A stretch of DNA of 64,000 bases from Streptomyces chumphonensis (GCF_014779715.1 NZ_JACXYU010000002.1:124001-188000), one strand, 5' to 3'; counted from the stretch's first letter, positions 8,892 to 17,648 are shown. The notes: a model not told the origin generated them from the sequence alone. Made by a program: numbers and translations.

Positions 8892-9680
8892 TTGTCCGCT
8901 TGGCTGTTGCTCGCACTGGCCATGACCTCGTCCTGTGCCCTCGTCCTCGCCGGTGTCGTGATCTGGCAGCGCGGCCGTGAACGCCGGGCCGGACCGGAGG
9001 AGCAGCCGGAGGACGCCTCCCAGACGCCCGACGTGATCGAGTACCTGATCATGATGATCGGAGTCGTGTACGCGATCGTGCTGGGCCTGGCCATCGCGGG
9101 CGTCTGGGAGGCCCGCGACGGGGCGACGGAGTGGGTGCGGCTGGAGGCACAGGCGCTGCACGAGGTCCACGAGCGCGTCGAGGCGTACCCGGACCCGGTC
9201 CGCGACCGGGTGCGCTCCGACGTGGACGCCTACGTCGCGTACACCGTCGGCACGGAGTGGCCGCGGATGAACGCCCAGGGCGAACTCACCGAGAGAGGCG
9301 ACGCGTTGTTCCACCGTGTGCGCACCGGAGTCGCCGCGTTCGAACCCGGCACGACGCTGGAGTCGCACGCCTACCCCGGCCTCGTCGACCAGGTGGCGGC
9401 CGCCGACGAGGCACGGACCGCGCGGGGCCAGAGCGCGGGGTCGACGATGCCGGGCGTGGTGTGGTTCGGCCTCATCGCCGGAGCCCTGGTGGTCGTCGGC
9501 ATGGTCTTCGCCCTCCAGATCGGCCGTACGGCGCGCGAGTTGCTCCTGGCCGGCCTCTTCAGCGCCCTGATCGCCTTCCTGCTCTTCCTGATCTGGCACT
9601 TCGACGCTCCGTACGCGCGCGGCGTCGCCGACGCCACCGAACCGTTCACCACGCTCCTCCCGCAGGCCTTCCCACGCTGA
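8892..9680 (+). CDS. DUF4239 membrane protein
   Basis: 262 residues starting at TTG 8892, supported by GGAG 5 nt upstream and by the helix it begins (SAWLLLALAMTSSCALVLAG). It has two N-terminal membrane helices (about 3-25 and 49-70, with IEYLIMMIGVVYAIVLGLAI), a soluble loop with WVRLEAQALHEVHERVEAYP, and two C-terminal helices (MPGVVWFGLIAGALVVVG and LLAGLFSALIAFLLFLIW). This is the DUF4239 (bestrophin-like) arrangement. No substrate is known. It lies 50 bp after the proline-rich gene and may be co-transcribed with it. Confidence 0.85.
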   Translation: MSAWLLLALAMTSSCALVLAGVVIWQRGRERRAGPEEQPEDASQTPDVIEYLIMMIGVVYAIVLGLAIAGVWEARDGATEWVRLEAQALHEVHERVEAYPDPVRDRVRSDVDAYVAYTVGTEWPRMNAQGELTERGDALFHRVRTGVAAFEPGTTLESHAYPGLVDQVAAADEARTARGQSAGSTMPGVVWFGLIAGALVVVGMVFALQIGRTARELLLAGLFSALIAFLLFLIWHFDAPYARGVADATEPFTTLLPQAFPR

Positions 9681-9767
9681 TCACACCGGGCACCGCCCGC
9701 CCTTGCCGCACGACGGCCGTCGCTGATGAGATCGTGATCCAGGAGATCACCCAGCGAAGGAGCCCGC

Positions 9768-11219
9768 GTGTCTGCCCTGTTTCCCGCGCTCGGCAAGGAA
9801 TCGGCCGCACCGGCCCTGTGCTTCGGCGACGAGGTCATCGGCTACCCGAGGCTGCGCGAGGCCGCGGGCTCGCTCGCCGCGGAGCTGGCCGGACGCGACC
9901 GGGTGGCCGTGTGGGCGACGCCGACACCCACCACGGTGGTCGGCGTGGTGGCGGCCGTACTCGCGGGCGTTCCCGTGGTGCCGCTGAATCCGCGCAGCGG
10001 CGAGCGCGAGCTGGCCCACGTCCTGGCGGACTGCGCCCCGGACCTCCTCCTCACCGGGCCGGGGGACGAGCTGCCGGAGGTGGCGGCGGGCCAGGAGCGG
10101 CTGACGGTCGTCACCGAGCGGCCCGAGGGCGGCGCCCCGGTGCCCGCCGCCCTGGAGCCCGGCCGGGACGACCGCGCCGCGCTCATCGTCTACACCTCGG
10201 GGACCACCGGTGCTCCCAAGGGCGTGGTGCTGTCCCGCCGCGCGATCGCGGCCACGCTGGACGACGTCGCCGAGGTCTGGCGGTGGACGGACGAGGACGT
10301 CCTGGTGCACGCCCTGCCGCTGTTCCACGTGCACGGCCTGGTCCTCGGTGCGCTCGGGCCGCTGCGCCGGGGCGGGACCGTCCGCCACCTGGGCCGGTTC
10401 TCCGTCGAGGGGGTCACACGGGCCCTGACCGAGCAGGGCGGCACCATGGTGTTCGGGGTTCCCACGATGTACCACCGGCTCGCCGAGGCGGCCGGGGAGG
10501 ACGCCGTGGTGGCCTCGGCGCTGCGGGGCGCACGGCTGCTGGTCTCCGGTTCGGCCGCGCTCCCGCCGCGCGACCACGAGCGGATCCGGGCCGCCGCCGG
10601 AGCGCGGGTGATCGAGCGCTACGGCATGACGGAGACGCTCATGAACACGAGCACCCGCGTGGACGGACCGTCCCGGCCCGGCACGGTCGGCGTGCCGCTG
10701 CCCGGGGTGGACGTACGGCTCGTGGACGAGCGGGGCGAGCGGATCGAGGGCGGTGACGGAGAGACCGTCGGGGAGCTGCAGGTGCGCGGCCCCAGCCTCT
10801 TCACGGAGTACCTGAACCGCCCGGACGCGACGGCGGAGGCCTTCGACGGCGGCTGGTTCCGCACCGGCGACATGGCGACGCGTGACGCTGAGGGCTACTA
10901 CCGCATCGTCGGCCGTAGTTCGACGGACGTCATCAAGAGCGGCGGCTACAAGATCGGCGCCGGGGAGATCGAGAACGTCCTGCTCGAGTGTGCGGGCGTC
11001 CGCGAAGCGGCGGTGACGGGCGAACCCGACCCCGACCTCGGGGAGCGTGTCGTCGCCTGGATCGTCCCGGTGGACGGGGCCGCCCCGCCCGACGCGGACC
11101 GCCTCGCCGAGGAGGTCTCCGCGCAGCTGTCACCCCACAAGCGGCCTCGCGTGGTCCGCTTCGTCGCGGAGCTGCCGCGCAACGACATGGGGAAGGTCAT
11201 GAAGCGGGAGCTCGGGTGA
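9768..11219 (+). CDS. matB: Malonyl-CoA synthetase (MatB-type acyl-CoA ligase)
   Basis: 483 residues from GTG 9768 with GAAGGAG upstream. ANL-superfamily ligase making malonyl- or methylmalonyl-CoA from the diacid, ATP and CoA. Motifs: VYTSGTTGAPKG (residues 142-153), LPLFHVHGLVLG, ERYGMTETLMNTS, FRTGDMA, and C-terminal Lys in RNDMGKVMKREL. Overall order and many exact stretches (LLVSGSAALP, SGGYKIGAGEIEN) match Streptomyces coelicolor MatB (SCO2444) as I remember it. The stop overlaps the start of the carboxyltransferase (GTGA), so the two are translationally coupled. It likely supplies extender units for fatty-acid or polyketide synthesis. Confidence 0.93.
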   Translation: MSALFPALGKESAAPALCFGDEVIGYPRLREAAGSLAAELAGRDRVAVWATPTPTTVVGVVAAVLAGVPVVPLNPRSGERELAHVLADCAPDLLLTGPGDELPEVAAGQERLTVVTERPEGGAPVPAALEPGRDDRAALIVYTSGTTGAPKGVVLSRRAIAATLDDVAEVWRWTDEDVLVHALPLFHVHGLVLGALGPLRRGGTVRHLGRFSVEGVTRALTEQGGTMVFGVPTMYHRLAEAAGEDAVVASALRGARLLVSGSAALPPRDHERIRAAAGARVIERYGMTETLMNTSTRVDGPSRPGTVGVPLPGVDVRLVDERGERIEGGDGETVGELQVRGPSLFTEYLNRPDATAEAFDGGWFRTGDMATRDAEGYYRIVGRSSTDVIKSGGYKIGAGEIENVLLECAGVREAAVTGEPDPDLGERVVAWIVPVDGAAPPDADRLAEEVSAQLSPHKRPRVVRFVAELPRNDMGKVMKRELG

Positions 11220-12616
11220 GCCGCCGGGAGGGTTCCGCGTCCGCGCGGGCCGCACTCGCCCTGGTCACGGACGACTTCCGCGCGTTCGACGTCCCGCCGG
11301 GTGGCTCCGGGGACGTGTCCGGCGCACGGTCCGGACCGGCGGCTCCCCGGGACGACGGTCCGCTGGGCTGGGCCGGCTACGGCCAGGCGCTGGCTCGCGC
11401 CCGGGACCGGACCGGGGAGCAGGAGGCGGTCGTCTGCGGGACCGGCCGCGTGGGCGGGGTCCAGGCGGTGCTGATCTCCTTCGACTTCGGGTTTCTGGGG
11501 GGTTCGCTCGGCCAGCGGACCGGTGACCTCCTGGAACACGCTCACGTCCGGGCACGCGCCCTGGGATTGCCCGTCGTCTCCCTCATCGCCACCGGCGGCA
11601 GCCGGATGCAGGAGGGCATGCGCGCCCTGAGCCAGCTCCACCGCGTGGCACGGCAGTCGGCGCTGACCCGCGCGGACGGGCTGGCCCAGGTGGCGGTCGT
11701 CCGGGATCCGGCGACGGGCGGAGGCTGGGCGACGCTGGGCGCGGGCGCCGACGTCGTCCTGGCCCTTCCCGGCGCACAGGTGGGGTTCGCCGGATCCCGC
11801 GTACGTCCCGCCGACGCGGACCCCGCGGCGTACAGCGCGGAGGGGCAGCGTGCCACCGGGCACGTGGACGGCATCGTGGCACCGGGGGACCTGCGGACGG
11901 CCGTGGGCCGCTGGCTGGGTCTGTTGACCCGGCCGGCGGCGGGGCCCGCCCGGCCCCCGGCGGCGCTCGGTGACGCGCGTCTCCCGGCCAGCGGCTGGGC
12001 CGCGGTGCGCGGGGCGCGCGCCGCCCGTCGTCCCCGGGCGGACGCGTATCTCGACGCCCACTTCGGCGTGCGCGAGGAGCTGAGCGGGGACCGGTGCGGC
12101 GGGGTGGACGCGGGCGTGCGCTGCGGGTTCGGGGAGCGCTCCGGACGGACGGTGGCGTACGCGGCCCAGTTGGGCACGCCCACGCGTCCGGCGGGCTTCC
12201 GGACGGTGGCCCGGCTCATCCGGCTCGCGGGACGCCTGGGGACGCCGGTGCTGACACTGGTGGACACGCCGGGTGCCGCCAACGACGCGGCGGCCGAGCG
12301 GGCGGGGGCGGGGCCGGCGATCGCCGAGTGCTTCGCCGCCGTGGCCGAGTCCCCCGTGCCGGTGACGACGCTGGTCATCGGTCAGGGCGGCTCGGGCGGC
12401 GCTCTGGCGCTGGCGGCACCCGGCCGGACCTGGGTCACGCCGGACAGCTACTTCTCGGTGATCGGGCCCGAGTGGGCGGCGGCCATCCTCAAACGGTCCC
12501 CGGCGGAGGTGCCCAGGACGGCGGACGAGCTGCGCGTCCGGCCGCAGGACCTGGTGGCCCTGGGCGTCGTGGAAGGCATCGTCAGCACCCAGCCGCCCCC
12601 GGGCGAGGTGCCCTGA
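11216..12616 (+). CDS. Fused beta/alpha carboxyltransferase (acyl-CoA carboxylase CT domain protein)
   Basis: 466 residues from GTG 11216, overlapping matB by 4 nt. The first half is AccD-like (FDFGFLGGSLGQRTGDLLEH, then SLIATGGSRMQEGMRAL) and the second is AccA-like (LTLVDTPGAANDAAAE, VIGQGGSGGALALA, and YFSVIGPEWAAAIL). Both crotonase-fold halves and their oxyanion-hole glycines are present, but there is no zinc ribbon at the N-terminus, and no biotin carboxylase or carrier gene nearby. It would need to share a biotinylated subunit encoded elsewhere. The gene order matB-carboxyltransferase matches S. coelicolor SCO2444-SCO2445 from memory, suggesting a malonyl-CoA module. Confidence 0.85.
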   Translation: MSRREGSASARAALALVTDDFRAFDVPPGGSGDVSGARSGPAAPRDDGPLGWAGYGQALARARDRTGEQEAVVCGTGRVGGVQAVLISFDFGFLGGSLGQRTGDLLEHAHVRARALGLPVVSLIATGGSRMQEGMRALSQLHRVARQSALTRADGLAQVAVVRDPATGGGWATLGAGADVVLALPGAQVGFAGSRVRPADADPAAYSAEGQRATGHVDGIVAPGDLRTAVGRWLGLLTRPAAGPARPPAALGDARLPASGWAAVRGARAARRPRADAYLDAHFGVREELSGDRCGGVDAGVRCGFGERSGRTVAYAAQLGTPTRPAGFRTVARLIRLAGRLGTPVLTLVDTPGAANDAAAERAGAGPAIAECFAAVAESPVPVTTLVIGQGGSGGALALAAPGRTWVTPDSYFSVIGPEWAAAILKRSPAEVPRTADELRVRPQDLVALGVVEGIVSTQPPPGEVP

Positions 12617-12673
12617 GCGGGTCGACCGGACACCGGACGTTCAGCATTTCGTCCCGTCAGCTTGACCTGCACC

Positions 12674-12687
12674 TTGGTCTATGCCAA
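12674..12687. promoter_or_regulatory. Candidate DasR-responsive element (dre)
   Basis: TTGGTCTATGCCAA is an imperfect palindrome whose centre TGGTCTATGCCA matches 10 of 12 positions of the dre core TGGTCTAGACCA bound by the GntR regulator DasR of Streptomyces. It stands 72 bp before the start of a sugar-type binding lipoprotein, the expected target class (N-acetylglucosamine or chitooligosaccharide uptake). Binding is inferred from the motif and context only. Confidence 0.6.
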
Positions 12688-12758
12688 TCCTTGCGTCTGC
12701 CTCCCCCCACGGAGAACTGTTCACGCATCGCCCCGGCACGGGGAGCAAGGGGTGTGGT

Positions 12759-14036
12759 ATGCCCGAAGGCACATGGGGACGTCTGGCCCGCGGCGCGGGC
12801 GCCGCGCTGCTGGTCTGCACGGTGGCCGCCTGCGGGGGTTCCTCGGGGACCGCGGACTCCGAGGAGCCGCTGCGCGTGTGGCTGATGCGCAACAGCCTCA
12901 ACGACGACCTGACCGAGCGCATCGTGGCGGACTTCGAGAAGAACCACCCGGGCCGCGACGTCGAGGTCACGGTGCAGGAGTGGACCGACATCACCGAGAA
13001 GGTCTCCCGCGCGCTGGCCTCCGAGGACGCCCCCGACCTCATCGAGGTGGGCAACACCCAGGTGGCCGGGTACGTCGCGGACGGCGGCGTCTCCAACCTC
13101 ACCCTGAAGGTGCCCGATCTGGGCGGCGACGACTGGATCGCCGGTCTGGAGGAGCCCGGGAAGATCAACGGCTACCAGTACGGCATCCCCTACTACGGCG
13201 CCAACCGCGTCGTCGTCTACCGCAAGGATCTCTTCGAAGCGGCCGGGATCACCGAGCCGCCGGCCGACCGCGAGGAGTGGCTGGAGATCACCGAGCGGCT
13301 GAACCAGCCCGAGATCGGCCAGCAGGGGCTCTACCTCCCCGGGCAGAACTGGTACGTGCTGGCCGGCTTCATCTGGGACGAGGGCGGCGATCTCGCCGTG
13401 GAGCTCAGTGGCCGGTGGGAGGGCGCTCTGGACACGCCGGAGGCCGTGCGGGGCATGGAGTTCTACGAGGAGCTGCACGCGCTCGGTGACGCGCCCGCCG
13501 ACGGCGACGAGGCCGAGCCCGATCACAGCGAGGTGTTCGCCGAGAACGAGATCGCCCAGCTCATCGCCCCGCCGGGGCACAGCCGTCTCATCACCGAGCT
13601 GAACCCCGACCTGGAGGGCGAACTGGGCTACTTCCCGGTGCCCGGGCCCGAGGCCGGAACGCCCGGCGCCGTCTTCACCGGCGGTTCGGTGCTGATCCTT
13701 CCCGAAAACGCCCGCGACCCGGAAGGGGGGTACGCGTTCCTGGAGACCCTCACCAGCGACGCGTGGCAGCGGGAGATCGCCAGCACGATGAGCTACGTCC
13801 CCAGCAAGACGACGCTGATGGACGCCCTGGACGGCGACCCGGGGGCGAAGGCCATGGCCGAGGGCGCCGAGGCCGGGCGGGCGACGCCCAACTCCCCGTC
13901 CTGGGCGGACCTGGAGGCGGACAACCCGATCAAGAAGTACCAGACGGAGGTCCTGAACGGCGCGGACCCGCAGACGGCCGCCGAACGGGCCTCGGAGGCC
14001 ATCACCGCGCTCCTGCGCTCAGGGGGCGGCGGCTGA
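12759..14036 (+). CDS. Extracellular solute-binding lipoprotein, family 1 (carbohydrate ABC transporter type)
   Basis: 425 residues from ATG 12759. The signal peptide ends in the lipobox VAAC, followed by GGSSGTADSEEP, so it is lipid-anchored outside the membrane. The mature part begins LRVWLMRNSLNDDL and contains WTDITEKVSRALASEDAPDL and GGSVLILPENARDPEGGYAF, typical of MalE-like sugar-binding proteins. No permease or ATPase gene is adjacent, so it must serve a transporter encoded elsewhere. An upstream DasR-like palindrome suggests an amino-sugar or chito-oligosaccharide ligand. A hairpin follows the stop. Confidence 0.9.
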   Translation: MPEGTWGRLARGAGAALLVCTVAACGGSSGTADSEEPLRVWLMRNSLNDDLTERIVADFEKNHPGRDVEVTVQEWTDITEKVSRALASEDAPDLIEVGNTQVAGYVADGGVSNLTLKVPDLGGDDWIAGLEEPGKINGYQYGIPYYGANRVVVYRKDLFEAAGITEPPADREEWLEITERLNQPEIGQQGLYLPGQNWYVLAGFIWDEGGDLAVELSGRWEGALDTPEAVRGMEFYEELHALGDAPADGDEAEPDHSEVFAENEIAQLIAPPGHSRLITELNPDLEGELGYFPVPGPEAGTPGAVFTGGSVLILPENARDPEGGYAFLETLTSDAWQREIASTMSYVPSKTTLMDALDGDPGAKAMAEGAEAGRATPNSPSWADLEADNPIKKYQTEVLNGADPQTAAERASEAITALLRSGGGG

Positions 14037-14079
14037 GCGGCCGGAAGCCGTCAGGAGACCCGTCGTGGCCGGACGGCTC

Positions 14080-14110
14080 GGCTCGCCCGACCGGTGACGA
14101 CGGGCGAGCC
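14080..14110 (+). terminator. Hairpin terminator after the solute-binding protein gene
   Basis: 10-bp perfect stem: GGCTCGCCCG at 14080-14089 and CGGGCGAGCC at 14101-14110, with an 11-nt loop, 44 bp after the stop. No T tract. It separates the binding-protein unit from the following membrane protein gene. Confidence 0.6.
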
Positions 14111-14148
14111 ATCCGGGTCACCACGGCACTCCGTCCTACGGTGAGCAC

Positions 14149-15465
14149 GTGGAACCGAGCCCCTCACCTCGCAAGGACCTGTACGCGGCCGGGGCGGCCG
14201 TGCTGCTGTTCGCCGTCGCGGCGTTGGTCGGCCACCACGTCCAGGACCGGACGGAGACGCTGCGGCTGCGCTGGCCGCCGCTGTACGCCTACGCGGAACC
14301 GCACGTGGGGCCGGGCACACCGGCCGCGCTGGCGGTCGCCGTCCTCGTCATCGCCTACGGGCCCCGGACAGCGGCGCGGCTGGGCGGTCCGGCGCTGGCC
14401 TGGGCGGCGTTCGCGGGTTCGCTCGCGTGGATCTGGTCGCTGGCGCTCGTCGACGGCCGGGAACGCGGTATCGCCGGGCGGTTGACCACCAAGTACGAGT
14501 ACCTGCAGTCGGTCGACGGGGTCGAGGACGTCGGCGCCATGCTGCGCGGGTTCACCGGCCGCATCCTGTACGAGTCGCCCGACAACTGGCCGGCACACGT
14601 GGCCGGGCATCCGCCCGGCGCGCTCCTCACCTTCGTCGGGCTCGACCGGATCGGGTTGTCCGGCGGCGGCTGGGCCGGCGCCTTCTGCATCGTCGCCGCC
14701 GCCTCGGCGGCGGCCGCGGCCGTGGTGGCCGTGCGCGCCCTGGCCGGGCTGGAGACGGCACGGCGGGCGGCGCCGTTCCTCGTCCTGGCACCGGCGGCCG
14801 TGTGGATGGGCACCTCCGCCGACGGCTACTTCACCGGGGTCAGCGCGTGGGCCGTGGCGCTGCTGGCGCTCGCGGCGACCGGTGACGTCCGGCGGCCGTG
14901 GCTCGCGGGGCTGGGTTCCGGTGTGCTGTTCGGCTGGACCCTGTACCTCTCGTACGGGCTGACACTGATGGCCGTCATCGGGCTGGCCGTGCTGCTCGCC
15001 GCGCGCTCGGTGCGGCCGCTGCCGTGGGTACTGCTGGGCGCGGCACCGTGGGTGGGGGTGTTCACCCTGGCCGGGTTCTGGTGGCTGGAGGGGTACCTGA
15101 CCCTGCGGGTGCGCTACTACGCCGGAGCGGCGGGCATCCGGCCCTACTGGTACTACGTGTGGGGGAACCTGGCGGCCCAGGTCGTCTCGGTCGGCCTCGC
15201 CGGCGCCGCCGGTCTGCGGCGGGCCGTGTCCCGGCTGCGCGCCCCCTCGCCGCTGGTCGTGCTCGTCCTCGGAGCGGCGCTCGCCATGCTCATCGCCGAC
15301 CTGTCGGGTATGAGCAAGGCGGAGACGGAACGCATCTGGCTGCCGTTCGCCCTGTGGCTGCTGCCGGGAGCGGCCCTGCTGCCCGGGCGCCACCACCGGT
15401 GGTGGCTGGCGGCCCAGGCAGCGGTGGCGCTGTCCGTCAACCATCTGCTGCTGACGGGTTGGTGA
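14149..15465 (+). CDS. Polytopic membrane protein, GT-C-like
   Basis: 438 residues from GTG 14149. About ten to twelve hydrophobic helices alternate with short loops; a large first extracytoplasmic region (residues about 100-160) contains TTKYEYLQSVDGVEDV and ESPDNWPAHVAGHPPG. The HPPG motif and overall layout recall GT-C membrane glycosyltransferases, but no diagnostic acidic pair is secure. Conserved aromatic loop YYAGAAGIRPYWYYVWGN follows the eighth or so helix. Its neighbours on the other strand (GT2, DUF2064, methyltransferase) support a role in envelope glycan or lipid-linked sugar metabolism. It ends one base before the methyltransferase gene. Confidence 0.75.
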   Translation: MEPSPSPRKDLYAAGAAVLLFAVAALVGHHVQDRTETLRLRWPPLYAYAEPHVGPGTPAALAVAVLVIAYGPRTAARLGGPALAWAAFAGSLAWIWSLALVDGRERGIAGRLTTKYEYLQSVDGVEDVGAMLRGFTGRILYESPDNWPAHVAGHPPGALLTFVGLDRIGLSGGGWAGAFCIVAAASAAAAAVVAVRALAGLETARRAAPFLVLAPAAVWMGTSADGYFTGVSAWAVALLALAATGDVRRPWLAGLGSGVLFGWTLYLSYGLTLMAVIGLAVLLAARSVRPLPWVLLGAAPWVGVFTLAGFWWLEGYLTLRVRYYAGAAGIRPYWYYVWGNLAAQVVSVGLAGAAGLRRAVSRLRAPSPLVVLVLGAALAMLIADLSGMSKAETERIWLPFALWLLPGAALLPGRHHRWWLAAQAAVALSVNHLLLTGW

Positions 15466-15466
15466 G

Positions 15467-16189
15467 CTACCTCCTGAGCCGGACCACCGCACCGCGAGGG
15501 CCGGCGGCCGACGTTCCGTCGCGGACCGGACACAGGCTCAGGAACCGCCGGTCGCCGCACGTCCACTCCTCGAGGACGTGCCAGCCCGCCGCTCGGGCGC
15601 GGCGGCGCAGGGCGGCCGCCCCGAGGCGCGCCCATCGGAAGGGGGGCCCGAAGACGCCGTCGGCGTCCTGCAACCGGACCTCGACCTGCTCGTCGACCTC
15701 GCAGCCGGCCGCCTCGGCGAGCAGCACCCCGCTCGGGCCGAGCAGCGCGCCGACCCGGTCGAGCAGTGCGGCGACGTCTCCGCCGATCCCGATGTTCCCG
15801 TCCATCAGCAGCGCGCTGCCCCAGCGTCCCTCGTCCGGCAGCGCGTCGAAGACGGAGCGGCACACGGCCGCTCCGCCCAGAGCCCGCGCCCGGTGCACGG
15901 CGGCGGGCGCGGAGTCGACCCCGAGGGCGGTCCGGCCGAGTCGGGCGAGCGCGGCGACCAGGCGGCCCGGGCCGCAGCCGAGGTCGATGACGGTGTCGGT
16001 GCACCGCCGCAGCACGGAGAGGTCCGCCTCGTCCGCGCCGGCACACCACCGTTCCACCTCCAGCGGCAGGAGCCAGCCGTCCGCCCGGCGCAGGAACAGC
16101 GGCCCGCGGCCCGACTCCAGGGCCCGGGCGTAGGGATCGGCGTGCCAGGGGAGGTGTTGTTCCCCGGTCAGCGGGACCGTCGTCGTCAT
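15467..16189 (-). CDS. Class I SAM-dependent methyltransferase
   Basis: 240 residues. After an N-terminal segment (HLPWHADPYARALESGRGPL) it has motif I VIDLGCGPGRLVAAL, motif II ALGVDSAPAAVHRAR and an acidic motif IV region ALLMDGNIGIGGDVAALLDR, then LLGPSGVLLAEAAG. The C-terminus WHVLEEWTCGDRRFLSL is typical of this actinobacterial group. It is third in the minus-strand GT2-DUF2064-methyltransferase operon, its ATG overlapping the stop of the DUF2064 gene. Substrate unknown; a sugar or lipid-sugar product of the neighbours is possible. Confidence 0.85.
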   Translation of the reverse strand: MTTTVPLTGEQHLPWHADPYARALESGRGPLFLRRADGWLLPLEVERWCAGADEADLSVLRRCTDTVIDLGCGPGRLVAALARLGRTALGVDSAPAAVHRARALGGAAVCRSVFDALPDEGRWGSALLMDGNIGIGGDVAALLDRVGALLGPSGVLLAEAAGCEVDEQVEVRLQDADGVFGPPFRWARLGAAALRRRARAAGWHVLEEWTCGDRRFLSLCPVRDGTSAAGPRGAVVRLRR

Positions 16190-16860
16190 CGCACCTCCGC
16201 CCGGTGCACCGCGGCGTGCGTCGCGGAGAACCGGCGCCCGCCGAGGGCCGCCGACCGGGCCGCGACGGCGGCGGCGTCCTCGGCCACGTCCACGTCGCGC
16301 AGCACGGGGAGGTCCCCGACGCGCAGACCCGCCGCGACGAGCCGGGCGCGCTGCTCCGCGCCGGTGTTCGGGGTCGACATCGGCACGCCGCGGACGAGGT
16401 CCGGGTCAGGCCGTTCCAGCGCCAGGCACCAGAAGCCGCCGTCGGTGGCGCCACCGAACCAGGCGTCGTGCGACGCCCAGGCGTCCGCCGCGAGGACGGG
16501 CGCGAGGTGAAGGGGCGTCACCTGCGGGGTGTCCATCCCGAGCAGCAGGGCGGGGCCGTCGCAGTCGGCGAAGGCGGCCGCGATCCGCTCGTCGAGCGTG
16601 CCGGACGCCTGCGGCCGGACGGCGAACCCGTCGGGGAGCCAGGCGCCGGGCCGTCCGTCGAGGACCAGCACCCGGCGGGGCACCGGCAGGGCCGCGACGA
16701 CGTCGAGCGTGTCGGCGAGCGCCGCCGCGGCGAGGTCGGCCGCCTCCTGGGGCGTGAAGGGCGGGGTGAGGCGGGTCTTGACCCGCCCGGGGACCGGTTC
16801 CTTGGCGATCACGAGCACGGTGGGGCCGGACGGATGGGACTGCGCGGGCACGGTCGTCAT
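16186..16860 (-). CDS. DUF2064 / TIGR04282-type nucleotidyl- or glycosyltransferase
   Basis: 224 residues of the GT-A-like DUF2064 family. The diagnostic N-terminal motif AKEPVPGRVKTRLTPPFT is present, then LLGMDTPQV (the DxD-like nucleotide-binding position) and the C-terminal GGATDGGFWCLAL. Relatives are annotated as arsenosugar-biosynthesis glycosyltransferases or molybdopterin-guanylyltransferase-like proteins, but activities are mostly unproved. Its start overlaps the stop of the GT2 gene and its stop overlaps the methyltransferase start, so the three are one translationally coupled operon. Confidence 0.88.
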   Translation of the reverse strand: MTTVPAQSHPSGPTVLVIAKEPVPGRVKTRLTPPFTPQEAADLAAAALADTLDVVAALPVPRRVLVLDGRPGAWLPDGFAVRPQASGTLDERIAAAFADCDGPALLLGMDTPQVTPLHLAPVLAADAWASHDAWFGGATDGGFWCLALERPDPDLVRGVPMSTPNTGAEQRARLVAAGLRVGDLPVLRDVDVAEDAAAVAARSAALGGRRFSATHAAVHRAEVR

Positions 16861-17522
16861 CGCAGCACCGCCCGCATGTCGCGCACCGCACGGGCGGTCC
16901 CCAGCCAGGTTCCGGTGACCTTGGAACGGCCCGTGCGGGGCTGGTAGGCCACCGACGTCTCCTGGATACGCCAGCCGGCCCGGACGGCGCGCATCACCAT
17001 CTCCAGGGGGTAGCCGCTGCGCCGGTCGCTGATGCCCAGCCGCAGCAGTCCCTCCCGGCGGGCGGCCCGCAGGGGGCCGAGGTCGTGCAGTGCCACACCG
17101 GTCCGGCGCCGGACCATGCGGGCCAACGCGCGGTTGCCCATCCGCGCGTGCAGGGGCCAGGCGCCCCGCGCGGTGGGCTCCCGGCGGGCCAGCACCAGGT
17201 CCGCCTCGCCCGCGCGCACCGGCCCGGCGACGGCTTCGACCGCCGCCGGGTCGAGCGAGCCGTCGCAGTCGCAGAACGCGACGATGTCCGTCTCGGCCTC
17301 GCGCAGACCCGCGTCACAGGCGGCGCCGAAACCGCGTTGCGGCTCGCGCACCACGCGGGCCCCCAGCTCCCGGGCGATCTGCGCGGACCCGTCGGTGGAA
17401 CCGTTGTCCACGACGATCGCCGTCCAGCCCTGCGGCACCCGTCCCAGGACCCACGGCAGGGCCGCCGCTTCGTCCAGACACGGCAGCACCAGACTTCCTC
17501 GCTGCGTTGGGGTGGTGTTCAT
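16857..17522 (-). CDS. Family 2 glycosyltransferase
   Basis: 221 residues from ATG 17522, chosen over an in-frame ATG 9 nt upstream because GGTGAGG precedes it. GT-A fold: LVLPCLDEAAALPWVLGRVP, VVDNGSTDGSAQIARELGA, FCDCDGSLDPAAVEAV (the DxD metal site) and DRRSGYPLEMVMRAVRAGW, a typical dolichyl-phosphate-mannose-synthase-like set. It likely transfers a nucleotide-activated sugar to a polyprenyl phosphate or related lipid. First gene of the three-gene operon with the DUF2064 and methyltransferase genes. Confidence 0.9.
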   Translation of the reverse strand: MNTTPTQRGSLVLPCLDEAAALPWVLGRVPQGWTAIVVDNGSTDGSAQIARELGARVVREPQRGFGAACDAGLREAETDIVAFCDCDGSLDPAAVEAVAGPVRAGEADLVLARREPTARGAWPLHARMGNRALARMVRRRTGVALHDLGPLRAARREGLLRLGISDRRSGYPLEMVMRAVRAGWRIQETSVAYQPRTGRSKVTGTWLGTARAVRDMRAVLR

Positions 17523-17648
17523 CCGCCTCACCCTAAGAGGACAAAGGCACTGAATCGGACTGCATCACCGCGCGAAACGCGGATGTTTCCCTCCCGCCCG
17601 GGTCGGGTGGGATGTTCTGCCGGCGCCGAACGCGTACCCGGGCCGTCA

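Noticed and set aside
12681..12758. ATG at 12681 as the start of the solute-binding protein
   Set aside because: It falls within the DasR-like palindrome and would add 26 residues ahead of the signal peptide; ATG 12759 gives a proper lipoprotein signal.
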